From NCBI GenBank assembly GCA_016719635.1, contig JADJYT010000010.1:1-64000 (forward strand): a stretch of DNA of 64,000 bases, read 5' to 3'. Shown piece by piece: positions 1-10,500 of this stretch (position 1 is the first letter of the stretch; each line of letters opens with the position of its first letter). The DNA comes from Sphingobacteriales bacterium (GTDB lineage: Bacteria > Bacteroidota > Bacteroidia > Chitinophagales > JADIYW01). The notes under the pieces are model-generated. The model was not told where the DNA came from, searched no databases, and worked only from the letters and a program-made list of their open reading frames with translations. The position numbers and the translations under genes are program-made.

Positions 1-3000
1 TTTACCGGCAAAGTCGCTGTAATATTTAATGTTTGCTGGCTCATCGATGCTTTAATCGTATTTGTTGTTGTCACCTCTTTAGTTACTCTTATTAATACGG
101 TAGTATCGGATACTGATAGTTTGTGCATTAGAAATCATTTTATTTTAAACGATAGTAGTTATCGCCATTTACATACTCTCTTATCTTCAAACGTATATTT
201 TTAATGACGATGAATTTACACTACCTTTCACTTCACCAATTGCATAAATTGATTATTTCATCCATTCTCTCTACTTCAAAATTTGATAATTCGATTCTGA
301 AGCTGTTGCACAATTTAACTGAATGACGCTTTTCGGTTCGATGAAATTTCCTAACTAAAGAAATTGAATTCAACAGGTAATGTTGAAGGTAGCATAGTAA
401 TTAAAAGATACCACTAAATGCTCTTGCCCTTTAAAGTTAAAGTTCCACATATTCTATAGCGGCATTCCATGTTAAAGTAAATTTTGATTTATCGAAAAAT
501 TCTGTTGCCCGAGAATACGTACCTGGTAATTTAGAAACGGAAGTGCCATGGCATTGCATCACTATCCAGGTTGTTCATCCCAACAATATCACATACTTGC
601 TGGCATCTTATTAAAACTTGGATGTACATTCGTATTGTAATGTTAAAATCTGATTGTTGAATATAAATAGTAACTTTTGCAGCACCAGAAGATACCGGTG
701 TGATGTCCCAATGACGGCGAGCATAAGGCTGGCCCAACGCTGACTGTAAAGTTGCATCAATAAATAGATCTGCTGTAGTTGCACCTAAAACATTTCCACC
801 AACATTGTCCTTTACTTTAGCAATCACTTCAGCTGTAGTATTGTCGCTAAAAATCTTTCTGCGCCATCTGCAATACTTAATGAAGTAGTAGCATTTGTAT
901 TTGCCGGTGCTACCGTAAATGGATTAGAATTTACTAAGCAAGCCCCAACTGTTGACGTTAATTTATAGGTTCCAAAATTAGTTGGATAAATAAAATCATT
1001 TGTTTCGCCACTTATATTGCTGCCATTTAATTGCCATTGTTTTGTTGCGTAAGATTGCAATCCAACTGCTTGAAAGTTTTTACCAATATTACAAACTTGA
1101 TTGACGCCAGAAAGTGTTGGCGATTCGTTTACAATAATATTAGAAATGGTATCACCAATAAAAGATGGTGAAGAATTTATAATGACACGGATTTTGTAGG
1201 TGCCTGGTGCTACCGAGTTAGGTATTGAATATGGAATATCGACATTTGTGGCAGAAGGTAAACTTGTACCTAAGATAGTAGGTGACGAAAAATTACCTGA
1301 TGCATCACTTAATTGCACCTGAATTGGATTGGTTCCTAAATTATTACAGTTTATTTTAACTTTAGTGGTATCAATAGCAGCACGGCATAATACTGTTTGG
1401 TTTAACGTGTACTTCATTGGAAGTATTTTCAATTTCACAATCCAATAATCTTCTGCACCATAATTGGCAGTTGTTTTATTTCCAGATGCTGTAGATTGAG
1501 AAAAACCTGCAATAATAAATCCACCATCAAGTATAGGTCATTGCATTTGCTTGCTCGCCACCACTACCACCAAACGATTCCTGAATAATTTCATCGCCAT
1601 TTGCTTCTAAGCTGATTACCCACATATCACTACCACCAAAAGCAACAGATGTTTTGTTTCCTGATATTCCTGCTGCACTTCCACTAATAAGGTAGCTTCC
1701 ATCACTAGCTTCTTTTAAAGACATACTTGGATCCACGAAGTGGTACCATAGGTTTTTTGCCAACCAATAGCTGCACCATTTGCTTTAACAATCCACATAT
1801 CTTTTAGTCCATAATTTACGGTGGTTTTATTTCCACTAATACCAGACTCAGAAGTACCTGTTAGAATAATATTATCATCAGAGGTTAGAAATCATATCCT
1901 GAAAAATATCATCCTGCGCACCACCAAAAGAATTTTGACTAATTAATGTACCTGTTGCATTAATTTCTACTAACCAATAATCTGCTAAGCCAAATTGTAC
2001 TGGTCTTTACACCTGAACCAGATGCTGAACGCGAGTAACCACCTAAAATAATATTTCCATTTTGTTTTGTTAAAACTCTTAATGCAACATCTTCAGCAGA
2101 GCCACCATAGGTATTTTCCCAAATTTTCACACCTGATGTATTTACTTTAATAATCCAATAATCATAACCACCATAATTAGGTGAAGTTTTATTAGCGTCT
2201 GCTGAAGATAAAGACGAACCTACAATTAAATAGCTACCATCTTCTGTTGTTTTACATCATACGCATAATCTGCTAGTGTACCACCAAATGTTCTATCCCA
2301 TGATTTTGCACCGCTCGATGTTAGTTTAACTACCCAAATATCAAAATTACCATTGTTACTAGCTGTTTTATTTCCACTAATACCAGATTGTGAGATGCCT
2401 ACTAATAAATAACCACCATCTGCAGTTTGTATAGCTGATTTTAGTTCTTCGTGTTGTGTGCCACCATAAGAGAATTGCCATAAAATATTTCTATTGCTAT
2501 CAATTTTTGCGACGTAGTAATCACCTAATCCATTTGTGCTTACTGTTTTATTTCCACTTGCCATTGATGAAGAAGTTCCTGCTAATAAAAAACCACCATC
2601 TCTGACACTCACAATTTTTAGAAGTTGATCTGATCCTGAACCACCTAAAGATAATTCCCAATCTTTTTGAATTAAATCTGTATTACAGCCACATCTGTTG
2701 CTAATAATAAATTGTTTAAACGTATTGGCACCTGTAATGGCAGGACTTGTACTAACAATTCGGATTCTGTAGCCAGTTCCTGCTGCTATATTCGTTGGTA
2801 TAACACAAGTAGTAGTCAGATTTTGTGCCGCTGCAACTCCTGACCATGTATACGAACCAATTGACGTTGGTGCCGTAAACGAACCAGTTTTATCGCTTAA
2901 TTGAATTTGAAAGACATTACCAGCATTAAAAGTTCCATTTAAATTATAGCTAACTTCTATAGGTTGTCCTGAACACAATAACTCTGATGGATTGGTTTCT

Positions 3001-3092
3001 GTTATGGCAATAGTTTGTGCTTCAGCTGAATTAGAGTATGATATGCCTATAAGAATAAGCATAACACACAACGTGTGTAAATAGGGTTTCAT
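1..3092 (-). CDS. Large secreted repeat protein, frameshifted, 3' end beyond the left edge
   Basis: Start taken at 3092, which gives a signal peptide (MKPYLHTLCVML... ending SNSAEA). After an Ig-like region ('LLCSGQPIEVSYNLNG', 'AAGTGYRIRI') come repeated units of the type GG..DE.......DGGYLLVG.S.S.....N.DIWVVKL...G...W...FGG, a propeller-like repeat common in Bacteroidota surface proteins. A second Ig-like region lies at about 824-1438. The reading frame breaks near 2243, again several times between about 2000 and 1500, and near 825. Conceptual translation across the breaks still gives recognisable repeats, and coding sense continues to base 1. A T9SS sorting domain would be expected beyond the left edge but is not visible. 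Role inferred: cell-surface or secreted adhesin-like protein. The breaks could be sequencing errors or real decay. Confidence 0.7.
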
Positions 3093-3341
3093 GATGTAGG
3101 GTTTAAATGTTAATTCAATATTAAATAACATCTAGACTGACCGCAATACTGATTGCCTATTGATTGTGACACTACTAAAAGTAAAAATGAACTAGAATAA
3201 ATAAAAAAAATGAACTATTTAGTTCATTTTTAACAGATTATAAAATAGTATGTTGTGTTGTTTTGTGACAAAAAATAATTTTGTTAAAGTTTATAAATTG
3301 ATAATAATCAACCAAAAAATAACTACAAAACAAATTAGATT

Positions 3342-4608
3342 TTAATACAAAGGAAATTGCGACATAAATTTATTTACATTTTCTTTCAACTCTGAAATTA
3401 AACCAGCGTTGGTTGGTTCTTTAATAATCAAATCTATCCACTCCACTACTTGTAGGCAATCTTGCTCATTTAGGCCGCGTGTAGTTATAGCTGCTGTTCC
3501 GATTCTGATACCAGATGTAATAAAGGAGACTTATCATCAAAAGGAACCATATTTTATTTACTGTAATTTTCGGCTTTCCCTAAAGCGGCATCTGCCTCTT
3601 TGCCTGAAATATTTTTATTTCTTAAATCTATAAGCATTAAATGGTTGTCTGTTCCTCCAGACACTAAATTATAGCCTCTTTTGGTAAATTCATTGGCCAT
3701 CACACGTGCATTCAGCATTACCTGATCGGCATATTTGCCAAAATCATCGGTTAATGCCTCACCAAATGCTACCGCTTTTGCAGCAATCACATGTTCTAAT
3801 GGACCACCCTGCATTCCGGGAAAAACACCAGAGTTCAAAACAGCAGACATCATCTTCAACTCACCTTTGGGTGTTTTCTCACCAAATGGATTTTCAAAAT
3901 CCTTTCCCATCATAATAATTCCACCACGTGGTCCTCGTAATGTCTTATGTGTAGTAGAAGTAACAATATGGCAATGCGGCATCGGATCATTAAGCTTTTT
4001 CTTAGCTATCAAACCTGCCGGATGCGCAATATCAGCTAATAATAATGCACCTACCTTATCGGCAATCTCACGGAAACGCTTATAATCCCAATCACGTGCA
4101 TATGCAGAAGCACCGCATACAATTAATTTCGGTTTTGTTGCTAAAGCAATCTGTTCCACTTTATCCATATCCACTAAACCTGTTTCCTGCTCTACTCCAT
4201 AAAAATGCGGAACAAAGTGTTTTCCTGAGAAATTCACCGGTGAACCATGAGATAAGTGTCCGCCATGCGATAAATTAAACCCAAGAATAGAATCACCAGG
4301 CTTAAGGCAAGCTAAAAAAACTGCTGCATTTGCCTGAGCACCGGAATGTGGCTGCACATTGGCATATTCTGCACCAAATAGTGCACATAATCTATCAATG
4401 GCAATTTGCTCAATCTGGTCAACTATTTCACAACCACCATAATATCGCTTTCCGGGATAACCTTCCGCATATTTATTGGTTAAACAAGTGCCCATTGCTT
4501 CCATTACCTGTTTAGCTGTAAAGTTTTCAGATGCAATTAACTCAATTCCAACTGTTTGCCTGTGCAACTCATCGTTAATCAGTGAAAATATTTTTTGTCG
4601 CGTTCCAT
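3342..4608 (-). CDS. glyA: Serine hydroxymethyltransferase (frameshifted in this sequence)
   Basis: PLP enzyme that interconverts serine and glycine and supplies one-carbon units on tetrahydrofolate. Clear family motifs: HRQTVGIELIASENF near the N-terminus, NKYAEGYPGKRYYGGCE, SGAQANAAV, and the PLP-lysine region VTSTTHKTLRGPRGG. The unbroken part covers 3554-4567. A start at 4608 gives MERDKK, then a one-base slip in an A-run is needed to reach the LINDELHRQ segment. At the 3' end, frames joined across about 3560-3510 give NMVPFDDKSP, TSGIRIGTAA and a stop at 3342. The reconstructed length of about 420 residues is normal for the family. At least four indels, all in A or T runs, argue for sequence error in an otherwise intact core gene. 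It diverges from the nucleotidyltransferase gene at 4749. Confidence 0.9.
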
Positions 4609-4748
4609 GTCGCTAAAATAACAATTTGTAATGAGTAGTTCGTGATGCGTATACAGATTTTATATTATTATTATATAAACGACGCTTTTAGTGTTAATAT
4701 TTTAAGTAAGACTTATCACTTTAATCTAATAACTTTTATCTTTAACAT

Positions 4749-5741
4749 ATGATAGCGATTATTCCGGTAGCTGGTGCCGGCACAAATTTACGACCACACA
4801 CTTATACGCAACCAAAATCTTTGATTCCTGTAGCCGGAAAACCTATTTTGGGGTTTATAATTGATCAGTTGCTGGAAAATGGTATTCAGGAATTTGTTTT
4901 TATAATTGGCTATCTGGGTGAAAAAATCAAGGAATATGTAGAGCACACCTATCCGAATATCAAAAAAAAATACGTTACACAGGAAACCCGCGAAGGCTTA
5001 GGACATGCTATCTGGTTGACGAAAAATGTGATTCCAAAGAAGAGTGAAGTAATGATTGTTTTAGGTGATACTATTATAGATGTAGACTGGAAAAATTTAT
5101 CGGATTAAATACTTCCGCATTAGGCGTAAAAAAAGTAAACGATCCCAGGAAATTTGGCGTTGCTGAATTTGATGCAGAAGGAAACATTATTCAGGTGGTG
5201 GAAAAACCAACGATTCCAAAGTCAAATATGGCATTGGTTGGTTTGTATAAAATCAAAGACTTTGATATTCTTTTAAAATCTATTGAGCATAATATAAAAA
5301 ACAATATTCGCAGCAATAATGAGTTTTATTTAACAGATGGTCTGCAGGAAATGATTCAACGTGGTGTGAAAGTAGAAGGTTTTAAAGTAGACAACTGGTA
5401 TGACTGTGGTCAAAAGGAAATCCTGTTGAAAACCAATGCATTACTGCTAAACAAACGAAAAAGTTGCATCTTACAAAAAGAATTTGCATAATTGCATTGT
5501 AATAGAACCTATTCACATTGGTAAAAATACCGTGATTAAAAACTCTATTATTGGTCCCAATGTAACGATAGGTGATTATGCGAATTTAAATGATTCAATC
5601 ATAAGAGATTCTATAATAGGGAACTATACCAAACTGAATGATGTTGTTTTATTTAATTCTCTAATTGGCAGCGACTCCTTCATTTGGGGCAGCAGTCAAA
5701 GTCTAAACATTGGTGATAATACAGAACTGGATTTGAGATAA
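4749..5741 (+). CDS. Sugar-phosphate nucleotidyltransferase (frameshifted)
   Basis: Member of the NTP-transferase family that makes nucleotide sugars from sugar 1-phosphates and NTPs. Segment 1 (4749-5108) has the N-terminal glycine-rich loop with PKSLIPVAGKPIL, and LGDTI, a metal-binding Asp region. Segment 2 (5110-5491) carries VVEKP and DNWYDCG. Segment 3 (5484-5741) is a left-handed beta-helix tail (IGKNTVIKNSIIGPNVTIGDY). Two frame changes, near 5105 and in the A-run near 5480, separate them; joined, they give about 330 residues, typical of Bacteroidota members. The usual GxGTRL signature reads GAGTNL, with Asn in place of the conserved Arg. The natural sugar cannot be told from sequence. 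It is followed at 12 bp by the exonuclease gene. Confidence 0.8.
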
Positions 5742-5752
5742 AGCAAAAAAGT

Positions 5753-6900
5753 ATGTTTGCAGTAATTGATTTAGAAACCACGGGCGGCAATCCAAACTCG
5801 GAACGCATTATCGAGATTGGGATTGTATTGCACGACGGCAGACATAAAATCGGCGAGTATACAACACTTAATTAATCCTGAAAAGAAATCAGCGCCTTTA
5901 TTTCCACGTTCACCGGCATTACCAATGCTATGGTAAAAAACGCACCCAAATTTGTGGAAGTAGCAGACACCATTCTTGAATTATTAGAAGGAAAAGTGGT
6001 GGTAGCACACAATGCAAGATTTGATTATAATTTTATTAAAAGCGAATTCAGGAGACTGAACATCTCTTTCACTAAAAAGAATATCTGTACCGTACAACTC
6101 AGCCGGAAAATATTTCCGGAATACAAATCGCATAGCTTAGGCAATATCTGCAGAGACCTGGGTATTGCCGTTGACAACCGGCACCGTGCTTTTGGAGATG
6201 CTGCTGCAACAGCACTTTTGCTGGAAAAACTCATCGAGAATGACACCAGACAATTGATTCAGGAATACCTGGCAGATGATATCCATAAGATCCATCTACC
6301 CAAAAACTTGCATCCGAGAGTGATTGAATCGCTGCCGGAAGAAGTGGGATTGTTTTACCTGCACGACGAACATGGAAATGTATTGTATCTGGATAAAACC
6401 AAAAATATCCGTGAGCATATCTTTACCTTCTTTTCAAAGAAACCAACGGAAAAATATAAACAGCAACTGCATCAAGAAGCACATGATATCAGCTTTGAAC
6501 TGACCGCGACGAAAATCCGTTGCTGAAGTTTTCTTCCAAATTCAAGGCGGAAAAAATGATGCATTCCATTCTGACCAGCTTCCGCTTAGAGCCAACGTTC
6601 AAAAAGATTGATGCTGCCTGGCAGTACAACCAGCGTATGCAGGAAATACTCGCTAAATTTGTCTATCCGCATACTAATTTCTTTATCATCGATGCCGGAA
6701 GAGGCGGTACCGAACGCTCTGCCGTTCAGATTGAAAACGGTGAATTTAAAGGGTATGGATTTTTTGAACCCTCCTTCATTCAGCATCCGGAAGAACTGAA
6801 AAACAGCATCCGGACAAACCTGGAAATATCGGAAAATAAGAAGATTATTCAGAATTACATCCGAAAATACTCCAAACACGTGGAGCTAATTGCGTACTAG
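5753..6900 (+). CDS. DEDDh exonuclease with degenerate GIY-YIG/UvrC-like domain (frameshifted)
   Basis: Start at 5753 (MFAVIDLETTGG), where the DxE pair of DnaQ-like 3'-5' exonucleases is visible. Compensating indels near 5870 restore the frame into FTGITNAM, then HNARFDYNFI and HRAFGDAAAT supply the remaining DEDDh residues. After about residue 195 comes a segment resembling a GIY-YIG nuclease domain (VGLFYLHDEHGNVLYLDK), but GIY reads GLF and YIG reads YLD. A frame change at about 6512 leads into a C-terminal part (NFFIIDAGRGGTERSAV, GYGFFEPSF) that matches the tail of Bacteroidota exonuclease/GIY-YIG fusions as I recall them. At about 380 residues it seems shorter than those proteins (about 455), as if a Cys-containing segment were lost at the second break. 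Probable role: DNA repair nuclease. Confidence 0.7.
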
Positions 6901-7392
6901 GTATTTATCCAGCTGGCGCAGTTTGAATAGCGCATAAACAATCCGTACCTGCAGCAATACCACCAGCATCAGAGATGCAATACCGCAGAAGGTCACCAGC
7001 TTTTTAATATATGTCAGGTCTTCCAGCTCCGTACCCGATTTAATGTGCTGAAATATATTGGAAGCCAGGGTATAATCGTAGTTGTCAAACACCCTACCAT
7101 ATGTGTAGTATTCGTTTAATAAATAAAAGAACAAAGGGACATTTACAATAAACAACAGAATCTTTACAAATACATTCTCCAGTAAGACAGAATGCGACAG
7201 AAATGCGGTGAAACGGAAGAACGTGACGATTAAAAACAACGTACCATACATATACAGGTACAATGCACTGCTGATTTTGGGAACAACCGGCAGTACCAGT
7301 AAATAAGCGGCAACGGCAGCAAAGGCAAACCAACCCAATTCATAAATTATTTCCAGTACCAGTTTATTCTTCACAGAGATTGTTTGACACAA
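6886..7392 (-). CDS. Small integral membrane protein of unknown function
   Basis: 168 residues with four strongly hydrophobic segments (around residues 14-35, 42-62, 75-95 and 130-155), so almost certainly an inner-membrane protein. I do not recognise a family. A soluble stretch with YYTYGRVFDNYDYTLASNIFQHI lies between segments 3 and 4, and the C-terminus is basic (RQLDKYLVRN). It converges with the exonuclease gene, and the two coding regions overlap by 15 bp at their 3' ends. It has no close partner on its own strand. An alternative start a few codons downstream is possible. Confidence 0.65.
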   Translation of the reverse strand: MCQTISVKNKLVLEIIYELGWFAFAAVAAYLLVLPVVPKISSALYLYMYGTLFLIVTFFRFTAFLSHSVLLENVFVKILLFIVNVPLFFYLLNEYYTYGRVFDNYDYTLASNIFQHIKSGTELEDLTYIKKLVTFCGIASLMLVVLLQVRIVYALFKLRQLDKYLVRN

Positions 7393-7515
7393 AAATACAC
7401 AATCCCTTACTGTATTGCTATTAGTTAAATGTTATCAGTTGTGAAGGTGAATGGCAGACAGATTACTTATTGCTTTTTGATAAATTATAGCCGATAACTT
7501 ATTACTTTTACAGGA

Positions 7516-8229
7516 ATGAAGTTAGACAAAGCCAAAAAGCAGATCGCCGTCCTGATTGACCCTGACAAGACCAATGCCGTGAAATTACAGCGCATAATTG
7601 TTGCCGCGGAAAAAGCATCCGTTGATTTTTTTCTGGTTGGCGGCAGTTTATTACTGAAAAATAATCTGGATGAAACGGTTGCTGTCATCAAAAAACACTC
7701 TAAGAAGAAAGTATACCTGTTTCCCGGCAATCCGATGCAAATCACCTCGAGGGTGGACGGCATTTTGTTGCTGAGTTTGATTTCCGGCAGGAATCCCGAT
7801 TTGCTGATAGGCGCACATGTGCAGGCTGCACCTCTGTTAAAGCAAAGCAAACTGAACATCATCCCGACCGGATACATGCTGATAGAAAGTGGAAAAGCCA
7901 CCACCGTATCCTATATTTCCAACACGACACCCATACCTGCCGATAAGCCCGAAATTGCCGCCTGTACGGCACTGGCCGGTGAGCAGCTTGGCCTTAAAAC
8001 CATTTATCTGGAAGCGGGCAGCGGGGCGCAAAACCCGGTTTCGAAAGAAATGATAAAAGCCGTACGGAAGATGGTAAAGATTCCGCTGATGGTAGGAGGC
8101 GGTATCCGCAGTGCCTTTCAGGTAGAAGAGGCGTTCTCCGCCGGCGCAGATATCGTAGTGATAGGAACAGCCATTGAAAATGATATTACTTTTCTAAACG
8201 AACTAAAGCACACCTCGAGGGTCGGTTAA
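7516..8229 (+). CDS. Geranylgeranylglyceryl phosphate synthase family protein
   Basis: 237-residue TIM-barrel prenyltransferase of the PcrB/GGGPS family, which joins a polyprenyl diphosphate to sn-glycerol 1-phosphate to form an ether lipid precursor. Visible motifs: VLIDPDK (residues 12-18), LFPGNPMQI (68-76), the phosphate-binding loop EAGSGA (166-171) and GGGIRS (194-199), followed by VVIGTAIE. Bacteroidota enzymes of this group are established in the literature as GGGP synthases; the lipid's role in these bacteria is not settled. The last residues HTSRVG and the stop lie inside a perfect hairpin (8212-8239), so the natural tail has probably been changed. The next gene, rsgA, starts 21 bp after the stop, suggesting co-transcription. 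Confidence 0.88.
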   Translation: MKLDKAKKQIAVLIDPDKTNAVKLQRIIVAAEKASVDFFLVGGSLLLKNNLDETVAVIKKHSKKKVYLFPGNPMQITSRVDGILLLSLISGRNPDLLIGAHVQAAPLLKQSKLNIIPTGYMLIESGKATTVSYISNTTPIPADKPEIAACTALAGEQLGLKTIYLEAGSGAQNPVSKEMIKAVRKMVKIPLMVGGGIRSAFQVEEAFSAGADIVVIGTAIENDITFLNELKHTSRVG

Positions 8230-8239
8230 CCCTCGAGGT
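8212..8239. repeat. Perfect 11-bp inverted repeat overlapping the GGGPS stop codon
   Basis: The arm ACCTCGAGGGT (8212-8222) is matched by its exact reverse complement ACCCTCGAGGT (8229-8239) around a six-base loop. The TAA stop of the upstream gene lies in the loop and right arm. No T-run follows, so it is not a standard terminator. The core CCTCGAGGG also occurs inside genes at about 7748, 23429 and 55400. It could be a mobile palindrome, an RNA-stability hairpin or a pause site before rsgA. Confidence 0.75.
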
Positions 8240-8250
8240 CGTCAGCATCT

Positions 8251-9183
8251 ATGAAAGGAAGAATCATACAAACCACCGGCTCCTGGTACCAGGTTTTATC
8301 CGACGATAAGATCATCACCGCACGCCTGAAAGGGAAATTCAAACTGGAAGATACCGATACCACCAACCCGATTGCGGTAGGCGATCTTGTTTCCCTCGAA
8401 GAAACCGACCGCCACGAATTTGTTATTGATGAAATACTTCCCAGAACCAATTATATCATCCGTCAGTCGCCGCGCAATAAACACCAGCGGCACATCATCG
8501 CTTCGAATATCGACCAGGCGATGCTGGTGGTCACAATTGCCCATCCCCGCACTTCATTAGGATTCATTGACCGCTTCATTGCCGCAGCCGAATCGTTTCA
8601 TATTCCGGTAAAAATCGTGCTGAACAAAACAGATTTACTGCAAAAAGAAAAAGAAACGGAGCAGCAGGAATACCTCCGCATCGTTTATAATCACCTGGAC
8701 TATGAGGTGCTGGAAACTTCCGCTCAAACAAAAGAAGGCATCAAAAAAGTAAGGCATTGTCTTGAAAACAAGACCACGCTGGTGGCCGGGCACTCCGGTG
8801 TCGGGAAGTCCACCCTGCTCAATGCCATCAATCCGGAGCTGAATCTAAAAACCGGCAAGATATCTGAAAAATGGGGCAAAGGAATGCATACCACCACCTT
8901 TGCGACCATGTACAAAATCCTGGAAAACTCGTTTATTATTGACACACCCGGCATCAAGGAATTTATGATGCTGCAGGTAGAGCCGGAAGAGGTCTCCGGC
9001 TATTTCATTGATATCAAAAGATATGCGGAAGGCTGCCAGTTCAACAACTGCCTGCATCAGAACGAACCCAACTGCGCGGTAAAAGAGGCGGTCGAAAACT
9101 CCCTGATAGCGCCTACCCGCTACGAGAATTATCTCAACATCATCCAGAATATTAAAGACATCAATTACTGGGAACGGAAGTAA
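8251..9183 (+). CDS. rsgA: Ribosome small subunit-dependent GTPase A
   Basis: 310-residue circularly permuted GTPase that acts late in 30S ribosomal subunit maturation. An N-terminal OB-fold (about 1-70) precedes the GTPase domain with motifs in permuted order: G4 NKTD (125-128), G5 SAQ (157-159), G1 GHSGVGKST (180-188), G2 Thr region (214-216) and G3 DTPG (231-234). The C-terminal zinc site is visible as C262, C267, H269 and C275 (Cx4CxHx5C). Length and motif order are exactly those of the family. It lies 21 bp downstream of the GGGPS gene. A REP-like palindrome follows the stop. Confidence 0.96.
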   Translation: MKGRIIQTTGSWYQVLSDDKIITARLKGKFKLEDTDTTNPIAVGDLVSLEETDRHEFVIDEILPRTNYIIRQSPRNKHQRHIIASNIDQAMLVVTIAHPRTSLGFIDRFIAAAESFHIPVKIVLNKTDLLQKEKETEQQEYLRIVYNHLDYEVLETSAQTKEGIKKVRHCLENKTTLVAGHSGVGKSTLLNAINPELNLKTGKISEKWGKGMHTTTFATMYKILENSFIIDTPGIKEFMMLQVEPEEVSGYFIDIKRYAEGCQFNNCLHQNEPNCAVKEAVENSLIAPTRYENYLNIIQNIKDINYWERK

Positions 9184-9202
9184 TTCACTGCCATTATTTA
9201 CC

Positions 9203-9239
9203 CGTCATTGCGAGGAGGAACGACGAAGCAATCTTTTTT
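9203..9239. repeat. REP-like palindromic element, copy 1
   Basis: An imperfect palindrome with outer arms ATTGC and GCAAT around an inner GAGGAGGAACGACGAA, followed by a T-run. Read on the minus strand it shares the pattern TTCxTCGTTCCTCxTCGxAATGAC with the element at 19989-20017, and more loosely with 24222-24249. It sits just behind rsgA, the usual place for such intergenic repeats, and with the T-run could also act as a terminator. Confidence 0.65.
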
Positions 9240-9329
9240 ATTGCATTTCGTACGACACCTTTTGTCTGCAGGAAAAATTAAATTTGAATTCAATAACCAT
9301 TAATTTAGTATTTTAAAGTTTCTATCCCA

Positions 9330-9861
9330 ATGACCTTCACCGCCATCGACTTCGAAACCGCTACCTATAAGGCACATTCTGCCTGTGCCGTGGGCATCGT
9401 GACGGTGGAGCAGGGCATCATCACGGATGAATACCCACTCCCTCATTCAGCCTCCGGATAATTTCTATTCCTATCACAATATCCGGGTACATGGCATTAC
9501 CTCCCGGCACACAGCGGAGGTGGAAACATTTGACGAATTATATCCTGAAATCTACAAACGGCTGCTGCACAAAAGTGTGGTCGCACACAACGAAAGTTTC
9601 GACCGCAATGTACTGAAAGGCTGTATCAGCCATTATGGCCTATCCTCCAAAGGATTGTCACTGCATAAGCAATGGCAGTGTACGGTAAAACTCTACCGCA
9701 GCCTGGGCTATCAGCACAACAAACTGAGCGACTGCTGCGCCCGGTTAAACATTCCACTGCAGCACCATGAGGCCTTATCGGATGCGAGAGCCTGCGCGTT
9801 GTTGTATCTGCATTTTCTGAAAAACCACGATTTGGAACAGTCTGTCTTTACCCATAAATAA
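9330..9861 (+). CDS. DnaQ-like 3'-5' exonuclease (one frameshift)
   Basis: Start at 9330 gives MTFTAIDFETAT, with the DxE pair of DEDDh exonucleases. The frame changes within the C-run at about 9437 (TACCCAC; removing one C restores YHSLIQPP). The rest (9427-9861) is intact: VHGIT, VVAHNESFDRNVL with the third Asp, and HEALSDARACA with the final His/Asp pair. Reconstructed length is about 177 residues, normal for stand-alone exonuclease-domain proteins of this type. It probably trims DNA 3' ends; a link to a particular polymerase cannot be shown. It is the second DEDDh protein in the first 10 kb. Confidence 0.8.
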
Positions 9862-9863
9862 AT

Positions 9864-10412
9864 CTAACAATCTTTTTTATACCCGATTCTCACTCTTGAT
9901 TGCTGTTCTGTTTCCACTTTATCTTTTTGCAGCAGATAATCCAGGGCCTCATAAACGTCTTCAAATTTTTTGTTTGTTTTTCTTTCCAATGCTTTCAGCT
10001 TTTCGGTCAGCTCCTTATGCGTCAGCGCAAACTGACGGATGTAAACAAAAGCACGCATGATGGCTATATTCACCTGTATCGCTTTTTCTGAATTCAGGAT
10101 ACCGCTGAGCATTGCCAGACCTTGTTCTGTAAAGGCATAAGGTAACTTTCGATTACCTCCGCGTTTTTTAGAATTTATCGCAAACTGTGATGAGTTTACA
10201 TCGTTTGACATCACAAATTGTGATATCAAAGATTCTAGTTCTTTTTGAGTGAGCTGAAACATAAAGTCTGGTGGAAATCTTTCCATATTGCGTTTAACGG
10301 ACTGATTTAAGACACGAGTTTCAACCTCATATAATTTTGCCAAATCATAATCCAGCATCACTTTTACACCTCTGATTTCATAAATTTTATTGTGTACTTG
10401 TTGTAGTTGCAT
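9864..10412 (-). CDS. ORF6N domain-containing protein
   Basis: 182 residues. The ORF6N domain covers about residues 5-95 (IYEIRGVKVMLDYDLAKLYEVETRVLNQ, then RFPPDFMFQLT, LPYAFTEQGLAMLSGIL), followed by a coiled-coil-like helix (LTEKLKALERKTNKKFEDVYEAL). This domain is known from phage antirepressors and also occurs widely as lone chromosomal genes in Bacteroidota, where the role is not established. Between LTQKELES and GGNRKLPYAF the usual short linker is expanded to LISQFVMSNDVNSSQFAINSKKR, an imperfect internal repeat of SQF.... The DNA encoding it carries the palindrome TCACAAATTGTGA (10211-10223), also present in the upstream region (10508-10520). No phage genes flank it. The stop codon lies 3 bp from the stop of the convergent exonuclease gene. 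Confidence 0.85.
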   Translation of the reverse strand: MQLQQVHNKIYEIRGVKVMLDYDLAKLYEVETRVLNQSVKRNMERFPPDFMFQLTQKELESLISQFVMSNDVNSSQFAINSKKRGGNRKLPYAFTEQGLAMLSGILNSEKAIQVNIAIMRAFVYIRQFALTHKELTEKLKALERKTNKKFEDVYEALDYLLQKDKVETEQQSRVRIGYKKDC

Positions 10413-10500
10413 TCTTGTGTTTTACTATTGAGATACAAAATGATGTCATTTTCCATAAATAGTTGCTAACTTTTTTGAGTTCATAAGTGCCGCATATTAG

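Noticed and set aside
9864..10412. Prophage remnant around the ORF6N gene
   Set aside because: No integrase, capsid, tail or lysis gene nearby; lone ORF6N genes are common in Bacteroidota chromosomes.
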